NCBI RefSeq assembly: GCF_900107795.1
Contig: NZ_FNRL01000010.1
Span: 1 to 64,000 of the forward strand
Source: Chitinophaga terrae (ex Kim and Jung 2007)
GTDB lineage: Bacteria > Bacteroidota > Bacteroidia > Chitinophagales > Chitinophagaceae
Direction: 5' to 3'
Length of the DNA: 64,000 nucleotides
The first letter of the stretch is position 1. Every line of letters starts with the position of its first letter. This document shows positions 43,655 to 52,800 of the stretch, in pieces. Made by a program: the position numbers and the translations under genes. The notes under the pieces were generated by a model. The model was not told where the DNA came from, ran no database searches, and saw only the letters and a program-made list of their open reading frames with translations.

Positions 43655-43699
43655 AAAGCAAAAGGCTGTCTCTACCGGGTAGAGACAGCCTTTTGCTTT
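43655..43699. terminator. Strong two-way terminator
   Basis: A perfect 20-bp stem (43655-43674 with 43680-43699) and 5-nt loop CCGGG. The core AAAAGGCTGTCTCTA/TAGAGACAGCCTTTT has A-rich and T-rich flanks, so it works for both convergent genes (TonB receptor and ychF). Confidence 0.9.
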
Positions 43700-43712
43700 A
43701 AAACGTTTATGA

Positions 43713-44816
43713 TTATACGTTGAAACGGAAGTGCATTACATCCCCATCTGCAACGATATACTCTTTACCTTCAATTCTCAGTCGTCCGTTATCCCTGGCG
43801 GCAGCTTCGGAACCATATTTTACGTAATCGTCGTACGCGATCACTTCCGCTTTGATGAAACCTTTTTCAAAGTCGGTGTGGATCACGCTGGCGGCTTGCG
43901 GCGCTTTCCAGCCTTTGTGAATGGTCCATGCCCTCACTTCCTGTACGCCGGCAGTGAAATAAGTGATGAGGCTCAGCAGGTTGTAGGCGGAGCGGATCAA
44001 CCTGTTCAGGCCGGGTTCAGATAAACCGTATTCGCCGAGGAACAGTTCTTTATCGGCCGGGTCTTCCATTTCGGAGATCTGCGCTTCGATACTGTTGTTC
44101 ATGATGATCACTTCAGCGTTTTCGGCTTTTACGGATTCTTTCAGCGCTTCAGAGAATTTATTTCCTGTATGGATAGAGGCTTCGTCGACATTGGCTACAT
44201 AAAGCACAGGTTTTTCTGTGAGCAGGAAGAGGTCAGCGATGGCTACCCTTTCTTCTTTGCTTAAACCCAATTCCCTGATATTACGGCCTTTTTCGAGGTG
44301 TTCCTGGCATCTTTTCAGTACTTCGAACTCGGCTTTTGCTTTTGCGTCGCCGCCTGTTTTGGCCATCTTTTCGGTGCGGGCAACTTTGCGTTCCACGCTT
44401 TCCAGGTCTTTCAACTGCAGTTCGGTATCGATAATTTCTTTATCACCAACCGGGTTGATAGCTCCTTCTTCGCGGAGGATGTTATCATCTTCGAAGCAGC
44501 GGATCACGTGTACGATGGCGTCTACTTCACGGATATTGGCCAGGAACTTGTTTCCCAAACCTTCTCCTTTGCTGGCGCCTTTTACCAATCCGGCAATGTC
44601 TACAAACTCAATAGTTGTAGGTACGATGCGGTCTGGTTTTACCAGGTCTGCCAGTTTCTGTAATCTTTCGTCTGGTACATCTACCTGACCAACATTTGGT
44701 TCTATAGTACAGAAGCGGTAGTTGCTGGCTTGCGCTTTAGCGCTGTTGCTCACCGCATTAAATAAAGTCGATTTTCCTACGTTCGGCAATCCTACAATTC
44801 CAACTTGCAAAGCCAT
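43713..44816 (-). CDS. ychF: Redox-regulated ATPase YchF (Obg family)
   Basis: 367 residues from the ATG at 44816 (MALQVGIVGLPNVGKST). An upstream in-frame ATG at 44834 lies within the likely -7 promoter element and is rejected. P-loop GLPNVGKST, the NVGQVDVPDERL region, FVDIAGLVKGASKGEGLGN (G3) and NVDE in place of NKxD, which shifts specificity to ATP. A coiled-coil region (about 130-210) and a C-terminal TGS domain (about 280-365) follow. YchF binds ribosomes and influences the oxidative stress response. Typical length. Confidence 0.96.
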   Translation of the reverse strand: MALQVGIVGLPNVGKSTLFNAVSNSAKAQASNYRFCTIEPNVGQVDVPDERLQKLADLVKPDRIVPTTIEFVDIAGLVKGASKGEGLGNKFLANIREVDAIVHVIRCFEDDNILREEGAINPVGDKEIIDTELQLKDLESVERKVARTEKMAKTGGDAKAKAEFEVLKRCQEHLEKGRNIRELGLSKEERVAIADLFLLTEKPVLYVANVDEASIHTGNKFSEALKESVKAENAEVIIMNNSIEAQISEMEDPADKELFLGEYGLSEPGLNRLIRSAYNLLSLITYFTAGVQEVRAWTIHKGWKAPQAASVIHTDFEKGFIKAEVIAYDDYVKYGSEAAARDNGRLRIEGKEYIVADGDVMHFRFNV

Positions 44817-44831
44817 TTCTAAAAATTTGCG

Positions 44832-44839
44832 CAAAGATA
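44832..44839 (-). promoter_or_regulatory. -7 element of ychF
   Basis: TATCTTTG on the minus strand (followed by C), full TAnnTTTG match, 16 bp before the ATG at 44816. It gives a very short leader and helps to choose the start codon. Confidence 0.5.
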
Positions 44840-44883
44840 GGTTTATTTTAGTTTATTTGTTGATATAAACCAATAATCTAATA

Positions 44884-46116
44884 ATGGCGTTAAACTACGT
44901 TTGGCTAGGATTTTTTCTTATAGCTTTTGTTGTAGCAGTATTTAAATCGATCGTTTTACATGATACCAGTGTATTTGGCGACATCATGAACGGGATGTTC
45001 GCCAGTGCAAAGACCGGGGCGGAGATCTCCCTGGGCCTGGTGGGTATTATGACGTTGTGGCTGGGAATAATGCGTATAGGGGAAGTAGCGGGGATGATAA
45101 ACCGGTTTTCCCGTTTCGTGAATCCCTTCTTTTCCAAACTGTTCCCCGACGTGCCTAAAGGGCATCCGGCAATGGGATCGATGATGATGAACTTCAGCGC
45201 AACTATGCTGGGGCTGGATAATGCGGCTACTCCCTTGGGGCTGAAAGCTATGAAGGAGCTGCAGGAGATCAATCCTAAACCGGAGGAAGCCAGCAACCCG
45301 CAGATCATGTTCCTGGTATTGAACACAGCGGGCGTGGTGCTGATACCTACTTCCGTTATCGCCATTCGTTTAGCGGCGGGAGCGGCCAACCCGGCCGATA
45401 TCTTTATCCCGACCCTTATCTCTACTTTCATCGCCTTTATTATAGGTATGTTCACCGTGGCCGCCTACCAGCGTATCAACCTTTTTAAATTACCGGTGCT
45501 GGTATTCCTCGCTACTTTTGCAGCTGTTGTAGCCGGGCTATGGTTCTGGGTAAAACATTTGCCGGCCGACGAGATCGGGCCTAAAACAGCTTCCCTTGGC
45601 GGCGCGGTTATATTTGTCATTATTATAGCGTTCCTGGTTGCAGGGATGATAAAAAAGATAAATGTATACGACGCTTTTATCGAGGGGGCTAAAGAAGGAT
45701 TCCAGGTAGCGGTACGGATCATTCCTTACCTGGTGGGCATGTTGGTAGCTATCAGCGTGTTCAGGACAACCGGGTGCCTGGACTACGTGGTAAATGCGAT
45801 CGGCTACTTCTTTGCCTGGCTGGGATTCAATACTGATTTCGTACCGGCATTACCGGTAGCGTTCATGAAGCCCCTTAGCGGCGGCGGAGCCAGGGCGTTG
45901 ATGGTGGATATTTTAAAAACTCATGGAGTGGATTCTTTTGTGGGCAAACTGGCCAGCGTGATACAGGGAACTACTGAAACTACGTTCTATGTACTGGCTG
46001 TGTATTTTGGGTCTGTTAACATCAAACATACCCGCTATGCCCTGGCAGCAGGTCTGATAGCCGATTTCTGTGGTATGATCTGCGCCATCTTCCTCTGTTA
46101 TCTCTTCTTCCATTAA
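44884..46116 (+). CDS. SpmA-SpmB fusion, nucleoside-recognition-domain membrane protein
   Basis: 410 residues with about ten membrane helices. The N-terminal half (about 1-200) matches SpmA (MMNFSATMLGLDNAATPLGLKAM) and the C-terminal half (about 230-410) matches SpmB (PLSGGGARALMVDI, IQGTTETTFYVLAVYFGSV). Each half carries a Gate / nucleoside-recognition domain. In Bacillus the two are separate spore-core proteins; here they are one polypeptide in an organism with no sign of sporulation. A transport role is likely, substrate unknown. It diverges from ychF by 67 bp. Confidence 0.9.
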   Translation: MALNYVWLGFFLIAFVVAVFKSIVLHDTSVFGDIMNGMFASAKTGAEISLGLVGIMTLWLGIMRIGEVAGMINRFSRFVNPFFSKLFPDVPKGHPAMGSMMMNFSATMLGLDNAATPLGLKAMKELQEINPKPEEASNPQIMFLVLNTAGVVLIPTSVIAIRLAAGAANPADIFIPTLISTFIAFIIGMFTVAAYQRINLFKLPVLVFLATFAAVVAGLWFWVKHLPADEIGPKTASLGGAVIFVIIIAFLVAGMIKKINVYDAFIEGAKEGFQVAVRIIPYLVGMLVAISVFRTTGCLDYVVNAIGYFFAWLGFNTDFVPALPVAFMKPLSGGGARALMVDILKTHGVDSFVGKLASVIQGTTETTFYVLAVYFGSVNIKHTRYALAAGLIADFCGMICAIFLCYLFFH

Positions 46117-46138
46117 CTAAATAATAAAACAACAACCG

Positions 46139-46175
46139 CTTTTTCTGCCCGGGAATTACTCCTGGGTAGAAAAAG
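46139..46175. terminator. Two-way terminator with a stop codon in its loop
   Basis: CTTTTTCTGCCCGGG (46139-46153) pairs with CCTGGGTAGAAAAAG (46161-46175) through 15 bp with two G-U pairs. The minus-strand stop codon (46156-46158) falls in the loop, so the stem overlaps the last codons of the PH-like gene. Confidence 0.75.
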
Positions 46176-46668
46176 TTGGTATGTTGATCCGGCTGTTAAC
46201 CTGTTTTACAAATTCTTCAGAAGCCGAAGGGCTTATCAGCCATTTCTGGTTGGCCGATTCAATCAACACCAGGTTAGCCCGGTTGGTGCACCAACCCTGG
46301 TACTTCCCTATTTCGCTGGACCAGTAAGTACCCAGGTAACCAAATATTCCTCCGAACGCCATCAGCCGGGAACTGCTTCCCAGGTCTTCCTCCGTCACAC
46401 TTTTTAATCTCACTACATCCGCCAGTCCAATAGTAATGCTGAACAAAGGACGTTTGATCAGGATGGCAGTTTCGGTTATCTGGTAATAACGGGGACTGAG
46501 GCACCAGGCAACTGCCAGTACCGGGATCAAAATGAACAATAAGGCAGTTGTACTAAGGGGGTGACCTGATACATCAGATAATTGTCGTACGGCAAAGATC
46601 AGGGTCAAAACAATTGACAGGTGAGTAACAAGCTTCGAGTTATCATCCAAAACTGCATCGTATCTCAT
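46156..46668 (-). CDS. Membrane protein with PH-like (YdbS-type) domain
   Basis: 170 residues. Two membrane helices at about 16-32 and 42-58, then a soluble beta-rich domain (about 60-165) beginning SPRYYQITETAILIKRPLFS and ending with WLISPSASEEFVKQVNSRI. That is the layout of small bacterial PH-like membrane proteins: two helices, then strands and a final helix. The function of this group is not known. It is convergent with the SpmAB fusion. Confidence 0.65.
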   Translation of the reverse strand: MRYDAVLDDNSKLVTHLSIVLTLIFAVRQLSDVSGHPLSTTALLFILIPVLAVAWCLSPRYYQITETAILIKRPLFSITIGLADVVRLKSVTEEDLGSSSRLMAFGGIFGYLGTYWSSEIGKYQGWCTNRANLVLIESANQKWLISPSASEEFVKQVNSRINIPTFSTQE

Positions 46669-46983
46669 ATGGGTCTTTCGCGCTTTTAATTGAACCGGAA
46701 AAATAGATAATTAGCTTTTACCAATTTAATTTTTTTATGATTGTAATATTTTTTTATGATAGACGAAATTATCTCTACCTAAAATTTTGCTTTAAATAGA
46801 AAACGGTAATTATTAATTACTATTTCTTATTGAAAAACAACTATTTATGTAATCTAATTAAAGTATTAATTGAAGAATATATTACTATTTACCCCCTTAT
46901 TTCTTCATTAACAGGTTGTTTACTATTAAAGCAACAGGTTTGTTAAGTAGGCGTAATATGCTTAATATCAAATAATTAATACT
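46669..46983. other. 315-bp AT-rich intergenic region
   Basis: Very AT-rich. Two copies of TTTTTTTATGA stand 19 bp apart near 46731-46760, and the rest is A/T runs. It must hold the promoter for the PH-like gene, but no full consensus was found. No gene or RNA was recognised. Confidence 0.5.
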
Positions 46984-48507
46984 TTACTTTTTTACTACCT
47001 GGTAAAGATCCGAACGTATATCTTTTAGTGTTTGTACACTGCCAAATGCATGCAGCTCTTTCAATAAAACCAAGTCTACATCTGCGATTACGACCATTTC
47101 AGTGTTAGGTGTGGATTCTGCCTTTACGCCAGTTACCGGGAAGTTGAAATCTGATGGGGTAAATACACAAGATTGTGCATACTGCAAATCCATATTATTT
47201 ACCTTGGGGAGGTTACCGATAGAGCCGGCGATCGCTACATAACATTCGTTTTCTACCGCTCTCGCCTGCGCGCAAAACCTTACCCGGTTATAAGCATGCT
47301 GGGTATCGGTCATGAACGGAACAAACAGGATCTGCATCCCCTGCTCTGCCAGGATGCGGCTAGGCTCCGGAAATTCTACATCATAACAGATCTGGATACC
47401 GATCTTCCCGCAGTCGGTGTCAAATACCTTAATGGTGTCTCCGCCTTTCATTCCCCAGGCCAGCACCTCGCCCGGGGTCGGATGGATTTTAATATATTCT
47501 TCGTAGGTACCATCCCGGCGGCACAGGTAACTGATGTTGTGCAGGCTTTCATCCCTTACGATCGGCATACTGCCCGCAATGACGTTTACATTATAGGCAA
47601 CAGCATATTTCTGGATCTCCTCTCTCAGGTACTCCGTATGTTTTGCCAGCCCACGGATCGCCCCGGCGGGGTCCATCTGGTTAAATTCGCTCATCAGCGG
47701 CGAATTGAAAAGTTCAGGGAATACCACGAAGTCGGACCCATAGTCGCTTACTGCGTCTATGAAGAACTCGACCTGCTGGAGGAACCCGTCTATATTCCCG
47801 TAATCCCGCATCTGCCACTGAACCAGTCCGATACGAACAGTGCTTTTATTGTAACGGATGGTGTCCTGGTCTTTTTCGTAATAAATATTAAACCACTGCA
47901 ATAAGGTAGCAAAGCCTTTGGATGCCTCGTCGTTAGGCAGGTAATTCCTCAGGATCTTTTTCACGGTAAAATCGTTGGCAAACTGGAAAGTGAGTGTCGG
48001 GTCATAGATCTCCCGGTCCTGCACTTTCTCTATATATTCCCTGACCGACATCTTATCCGAGTACTTTTCGTAATTGGGAATACGGCCGCCGGCAACAATA
48101 CCCTGCAGGTTTAGCTGCTCACAGAGCACTTTCCGGGCGTCGTACAGGCGGCGGGCCAGCCGTTTACCCCTGAAATCGGGGCGTACGAAAACCTCTATCC
48201 CGTACAGGACATCCCCTTTGGGATTATGGGTATTAAAAGTATAGTAACCGGTTATCTGTTCGTAGGTATGGGTATCTCCAAATTTTTCATAGTCTACGAT
48301 AATAGACAAAGCGCAACCAACCACTCTTCCGTTCACCGTTACGGCTATCTGTCCTTCGGGAAAAAGACTGATCAACCGGCGAATGGTGGGTTCTCTCCAA
48401 TAACTTCCTTCCATATCTGCGTAAGCAGAAACCATAGATTCTTTAAGATCCAGATAGTCTTCAGCGGTCAGCTGCCTGACTTCTACAATTTCAACGGGTT
48501 CGGACAT
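46984..48507 (-). CDS. GNAT acetyltransferase - carbon-nitrogen hydrolase fusion
   Basis: 507 residues, cytoplasmic. Residues about 1-200 form a GNAT domain; the acetyl-CoA loop reads RPDFRGKRLARRLY (109-122). Residues about 223-500 form a nitrilase-superfamily domain with the full catalytic triad: Glu265 (FPELFN), Lys340 (YIKIHPTPGE), Cys374 (QICYDVEFPE). Fused enzymes of this kind are known from several phyla. The pairing suggests that one part handles an amide and the other acetylates an amine, but the substrate is unknown. No neighbour hints at a pathway. Confidence 0.92.
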   Translation of the reverse strand: MSEPVEIVEVRQLTAEDYLDLKESMVSAYADMEGSYWREPTIRRLISLFPEGQIAVTVNGRVVGCALSIIVDYEKFGDTHTYEQITGYYTFNTHNPKGDVLYGIEVFVRPDFRGKRLARRLYDARKVLCEQLNLQGIVAGGRIPNYEKYSDKMSVREYIEKVQDREIYDPTLTFQFANDFTVKKILRNYLPNDEASKGFATLLQWFNIYYEKDQDTIRYNKSTVRIGLVQWQMRDYGNIDGFLQQVEFFIDAVSDYGSDFVVFPELFNSPLMSEFNQMDPAGAIRGLAKHTEYLREEIQKYAVAYNVNVIAGSMPIVRDESLHNISYLCRRDGTYEEYIKIHPTPGEVLAWGMKGGDTIKVFDTDCGKIGIQICYDVEFPEPSRILAEQGMQILFVPFMTDTQHAYNRVRFCAQARAVENECYVAIAGSIGNLPKVNNMDLQYAQSCVFTPSDFNFPVTGVKAESTPNTEMVVIADVDLVLLKELHAFGSVQTLKDIRSDLYQVVKK

Positions 48508-48637
48508 ATACCTGATTATTTTATTTATAAATTAACCTTTTTCTCTATAATAAAGTTTATTTCACTTACTTTTACACCGCCGAATTTTACCCACTTCCTA
48601 CCGAACTACCTCACATTCGTTCACCTATTGATCTGTT

Positions 48638-49834
48638 ATGTCAATTCACGACCGCGATATCGTCATTGTGGGTTTACAGCCCTGGTATACTAAAATAGGC
48701 AGCAACTGCAAGAGCCTGGCCCTGGAGTTTGCGAAACATAACCGCGTATTGTATGTGAATACGCCCCTCGACAGGCGGACATTGCTCCAGAACAAAGAAG
48801 AAGATATCCTGCATCATAAAGCTATCATCAAGGGAGAATCGCCTTCCCTTGTTCAGATAGCTCCCAATATGTGGAACCTCTATCCCACTTCTGTTATTGA
48901 ATCTATCAACTGGTTGCCAAGCACCCCGCTTTTCGGGTTCTTTAATAAGATCAACAGTAAACGGTTTGCCAGCAATATCAGGACGGCCATCCGGGAACTG
49001 GGATTCTCCAATATCATCTTGTTCAACGACAACGATATATTCAGGAGTTTTTACCTTAAAGACTACCTGAAACCCAATGTATATGTTTATTACAGCCGGG
49101 ATTATGTTGTGGCGGTCGATTACTGGAAGAAGCACGGTACCGCTATTGAACCCAAACATATAGCCAAAGCTGATGTTGGCGTAGCCAATTCCATTTACCT
49201 GGCAGACCGCCTGAAACAGTATAACCCTAACAGTTATTATATCGGTCAGGGTTGCAACCTGGCGTTGTTTGATCCTTCAGTGAAAGCGGAGCGGCCAGCC
49301 GAGATCGCCGATATTACAGCTCCGATAATCGGGTATGTTGGGGCGTTAACAAGTTGGCGGCTCGATATTCCTCTGCTCGTAAATTTAGCAAAAGCCAGAC
49401 CAGAATGGCAGTTTGTGTTTGTAGGGTATGAAGATGAGGCTTTCAGCGGATCGGAATTGCACCGGCTATCGAATGTCCGTTTCACCGGTGGGAAACCGAT
49501 GCAACAATTGCCTGCTTTTGTGCAACACTTTGATGTTTGCATTAACCCGCAACTGGTGAATGACCTGACGATCGGCAATTACCCTTTGAAAGTAGATGAA
49601 TACCTGGCGATGGGGAAACCGGTAGTGGCTACACGTACGCCAACCATGCAGCTGTTCGAGAACCATGTATACCTGGCCGAAGACCTGGAGAGCTACCTGC
49701 AGCAGCTCACCCTGGCGCTTGGCGACCAAACGCCTGAGCGGGCTGCTTACAGAAGAGCGTTTGCGCTTTCGCATACCTGGGAAAGTTCTGCTGCCGCGCT
49801 GTATGAAGCAATTGAAGCTTTTGAATCCAGGTAA
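48638..49834 (+). CDS. Glycosyltransferase family 4/1-like protein
   Basis: 398 residues, GT-B fold. The N-terminal Rossmann half begins DIVIVGLQPWYTKIGSNCK, and the C-terminal half has IGYVGALTSWRLDIPLLVNL, the FTGGKPMQQLPAFVQHFDVC segment, and KVDEYLAMGKPVVAT, where the E-x7-E-type motif of GT4 enzymes lies. It uses a nucleotide sugar and probably builds a surface glycan. Its stop codon abuts the stop codon of the convergent 1581-residue protein (TAATTA) with no terminator between. Confidence 0.9.
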   Translation: MSIHDRDIVIVGLQPWYTKIGSNCKSLALEFAKHNRVLYVNTPLDRRTLLQNKEEDILHHKAIIKGESPSLVQIAPNMWNLYPTSVIESINWLPSTPLFGFFNKINSKRFASNIRTAIRELGFSNIILFNDNDIFRSFYLKDYLKPNVYVYYSRDYVVAVDYWKKHGTAIEPKHIAKADVGVANSIYLADRLKQYNPNSYYIGQGCNLALFDPSVKAERPAEIADITAPIIGYVGALTSWRLDIPLLVNLAKARPEWQFVFVGYEDEAFSGSELHRLSNVRFTGGKPMQQLPAFVQHFDVCINPQLVNDLTIGNYPLKVDEYLAMGKPVVATRTPTMQLFENHVYLAEDLESYLQQLTLALGDQTPERAAYRRAFALSHTWESSAAALYEAIEAFESR

Positions 49835-52800
49835 TTACATTTTCACTAACCTTCCTACCCATTTATAACCGGCGTCGCCCCGTACTTCCACGTAGTAGAT
49901 GCCATTGCCAAGCGGAGCGCCTGAAATATCGGTAGTATATACGCCGCTGGTCAGCGGTACCTGTTGTACGGATACCGATACGCCCTGGCTGTTATAGATG
50001 GTTATCTGTGCTGTTTTCAGTTCGCGGTTGGTGATCACCAGGCGGGCTTTGGCCCCTCCTACCAGCAGGTTAGGATAAAGCGATACTTTTAATGAATCCT
50101 GGCTTTCATGTCCATCAGTCGGATCTTTCACTGTCACCCTCTTGGTCGCCGATCCAGTCATGCCGTCGTTGTCTGTTACCGTAAGCTGGAATACATATTC
50201 TCCTTTCTTCAGACCTCCCGCGGAAGCTACCTGGTTAGTTCCGCCAATAATATTGGCGTCTGCAGGTCCGCTTAGCTGGTTCCATTTCCAGCCAACGATG
50301 GTACCATCGGGATCGTAGGACAGTCCGCCATCCAATATGGCGATGTTGACAGGCAGGTCGATAACTACATCCTCGCCCGCCACAGCAACCGGTGGTTTAC
50401 CTGTTACCGGGGCCTTTAAAACGGTAACGGTTACACGGGCAGTTGCCGTAGCTCCCTTATCGTCCGCCACTTTCAGTTCATATATATATGTTCCTTCTAC
50501 CAGGCCGGTAATGGAAGTCGTGGAAGAAGTGGCCGCAGTTATAGCGCCGCCGGCCGGACCGCTTACTTTTGTCCATTGCCAGGTGGCGATGCTGCCATCA
50601 GGATCTGATGATGCGCTGCCGTTCAACGACGCTGTGTTCACAGGCAATGTAATCGTGATATCGGCTCCTGCATTGGCAACAGGCGGCTGGTTCTTAGGTA
50701 CTTCAGGCAATACAGTTACCGTTACAGTGGCGCTTGCGCTTTCATTACTGTTATCCGTTACCGTTAGCTGGTACACATAGGCGCCTTGTTGCAGACCGGT
50801 GATCGCTGTTTTAGCTGAGCCGGCGCTGGAAATATTTCCGCCGGCCGGACCGCTTACCTTTACCCAACTCCATTTGCTGATGCTGCCATCAGGGTCGGAA
50901 GATGCCGAACCATCCAGGTTCGTAGTGTTCACAGGCAGGGTAATGGTGATATCGGCTCCTGCGTTGGCAACAGGCGGCTGGTTCTTAGGCGCTTCAGGCA
51001 ATACAGTTACCGTTACAGTGGCGCTTGCACTTTCATTACTGTTATCCGTTACCGTTAGTTGGTACACATAGGCGCCTTGTTGCAGACCAGTGATCGCTGT
51101 TTTAGCTGAGCCGGCGCTGGAAATATTTCCGCCGGCCGGGCCGCTCACCTTCACCCAACTCCATTTGCTGATGCTGCCATCAGGATCGGAAGATGCCGAA
51201 CCATCCAGGTTCGCCGTGTTCACAGGCAGGGTGATGGTGATATTGGAACCTGCGTTGGCAACAGGCGGTTTATTTGGCGGCGCCAGTACTGTTACCTTCA
51301 CCGTTGCGCTGGAAGTAGCATTGTTATTATCGGTTACTGTGAGTTGGTAAACATAGGTACCTACAGACAGGTTGGTGATAGTGGTTTTGCTCGAAGCGGC
51401 ATTGGTGATATCGCCGCCGTTTGGACCGCTCAGTTTCACCCAACTCCATTTTTCAATACTTCCGTCCTGGTCTTTAGATGCCGTTCCATCCAGGGTTGCC
51501 GAGTTCGAAGGCAGGGTAACAGTGATGTTGCTTCCTGCATTGGCGATAGGCGCCTTGTTCGGAGGAGCGGGCAACACAGTAACGGTAACCCTGGCAGCCG
51601 CTTTGGCTCCTTTATTATCTGTAACTGTTAACTCGTATACATATGTACCCTCAATAAGATTGGTGACATTTGTTTTTGCTGTGGTTGCGCTGACGATGTT
51701 GCCGGAAGCGGGTCCGCTCACTTTAGCCCAGCTCCAGGAAGCAATAGTGCCATCAGGGTCTGTGGAGGCGCTGCCATCCAAGGTCACAGAATTAACCGGA
51801 AGCGTGATCGTGATGTTTACCCCTGCATTGGCTACCGGCGGTTTGTTGGCGCTGGCAGGGTCCTGTACGGTAACGGTCACGGTTGCACTGGCTTTTGTAC
51901 CTGCACTGTTGGTCACTGTCAACTCAAATACATATACGCCTTCTGTCAGACCGCTTACAGTAGTGTTGGCAGAAGTCGGGTCGCCGATGCTGGCGGCAAC
52001 CGGACCACTTTTCTTGGTCCATTCGTAGCTGACGATCACGCCATCAGGATCGTAAGAGCTGCTGCCATCGAGTTGGAAGGAATTATTAGGGAGAGTAATA
52101 GTAGTATTGGATGGCATTTTCACTACAGGCAAACGCGGCTCGCCCGGCAATACAAAAACGCTTACTTCGTCGGACGCTGTTTTTCCATTGCTGTCTGTAA
52201 CCGTTAACTGGTATACATAGGCGCCGGGAACCAGGCCGGAAAGGCTGGTTTGTTTACCGCCCGGGTCTGCAATTGCGCTGCCTGAAGGACCGCTAAGCAT
52301 TTTCCAGGACCAGGAGGTTATGGTTCCGTCAGTACCGGTAGAACCGGAACCATCCAGGGTTGCGGATGATGCAGGAGCGGAAATGTAGATATCGGCGCCG
52401 GCATTGGCAACCGGATCTTTCCTGCTTCCTGTCAGGTACTCATAAGCGCCTATATCGTATTTGCCGTTCTGAGGTCTGCTGGTATTGTCCAGGTCTTTAC
52501 CCATAGGCATATCCGACATATCGCGGCCTGCATCGATCGCTTTACTGCCTGACAGCAAACGGAAATTACCGTGTGCAGCGTCTGCAAGCCCGGCTTCCTC
52601 GGGGGTTTTATAACTGAGGTTATTGGCGAAATCGAATTTAACAGGGGTCGAACCTTTGATGTAGTAACCGGATTGGGGGTAGTCCCACTGTGTGCCGGGG
52701 GCAATCACGATGTTATTATAGACCTTGTGCCCTATCGTGGTGAGGTCCGCATAGATCTTTAAACCATTGGAACCCGTGTTATAAACGGTATTATTATATA

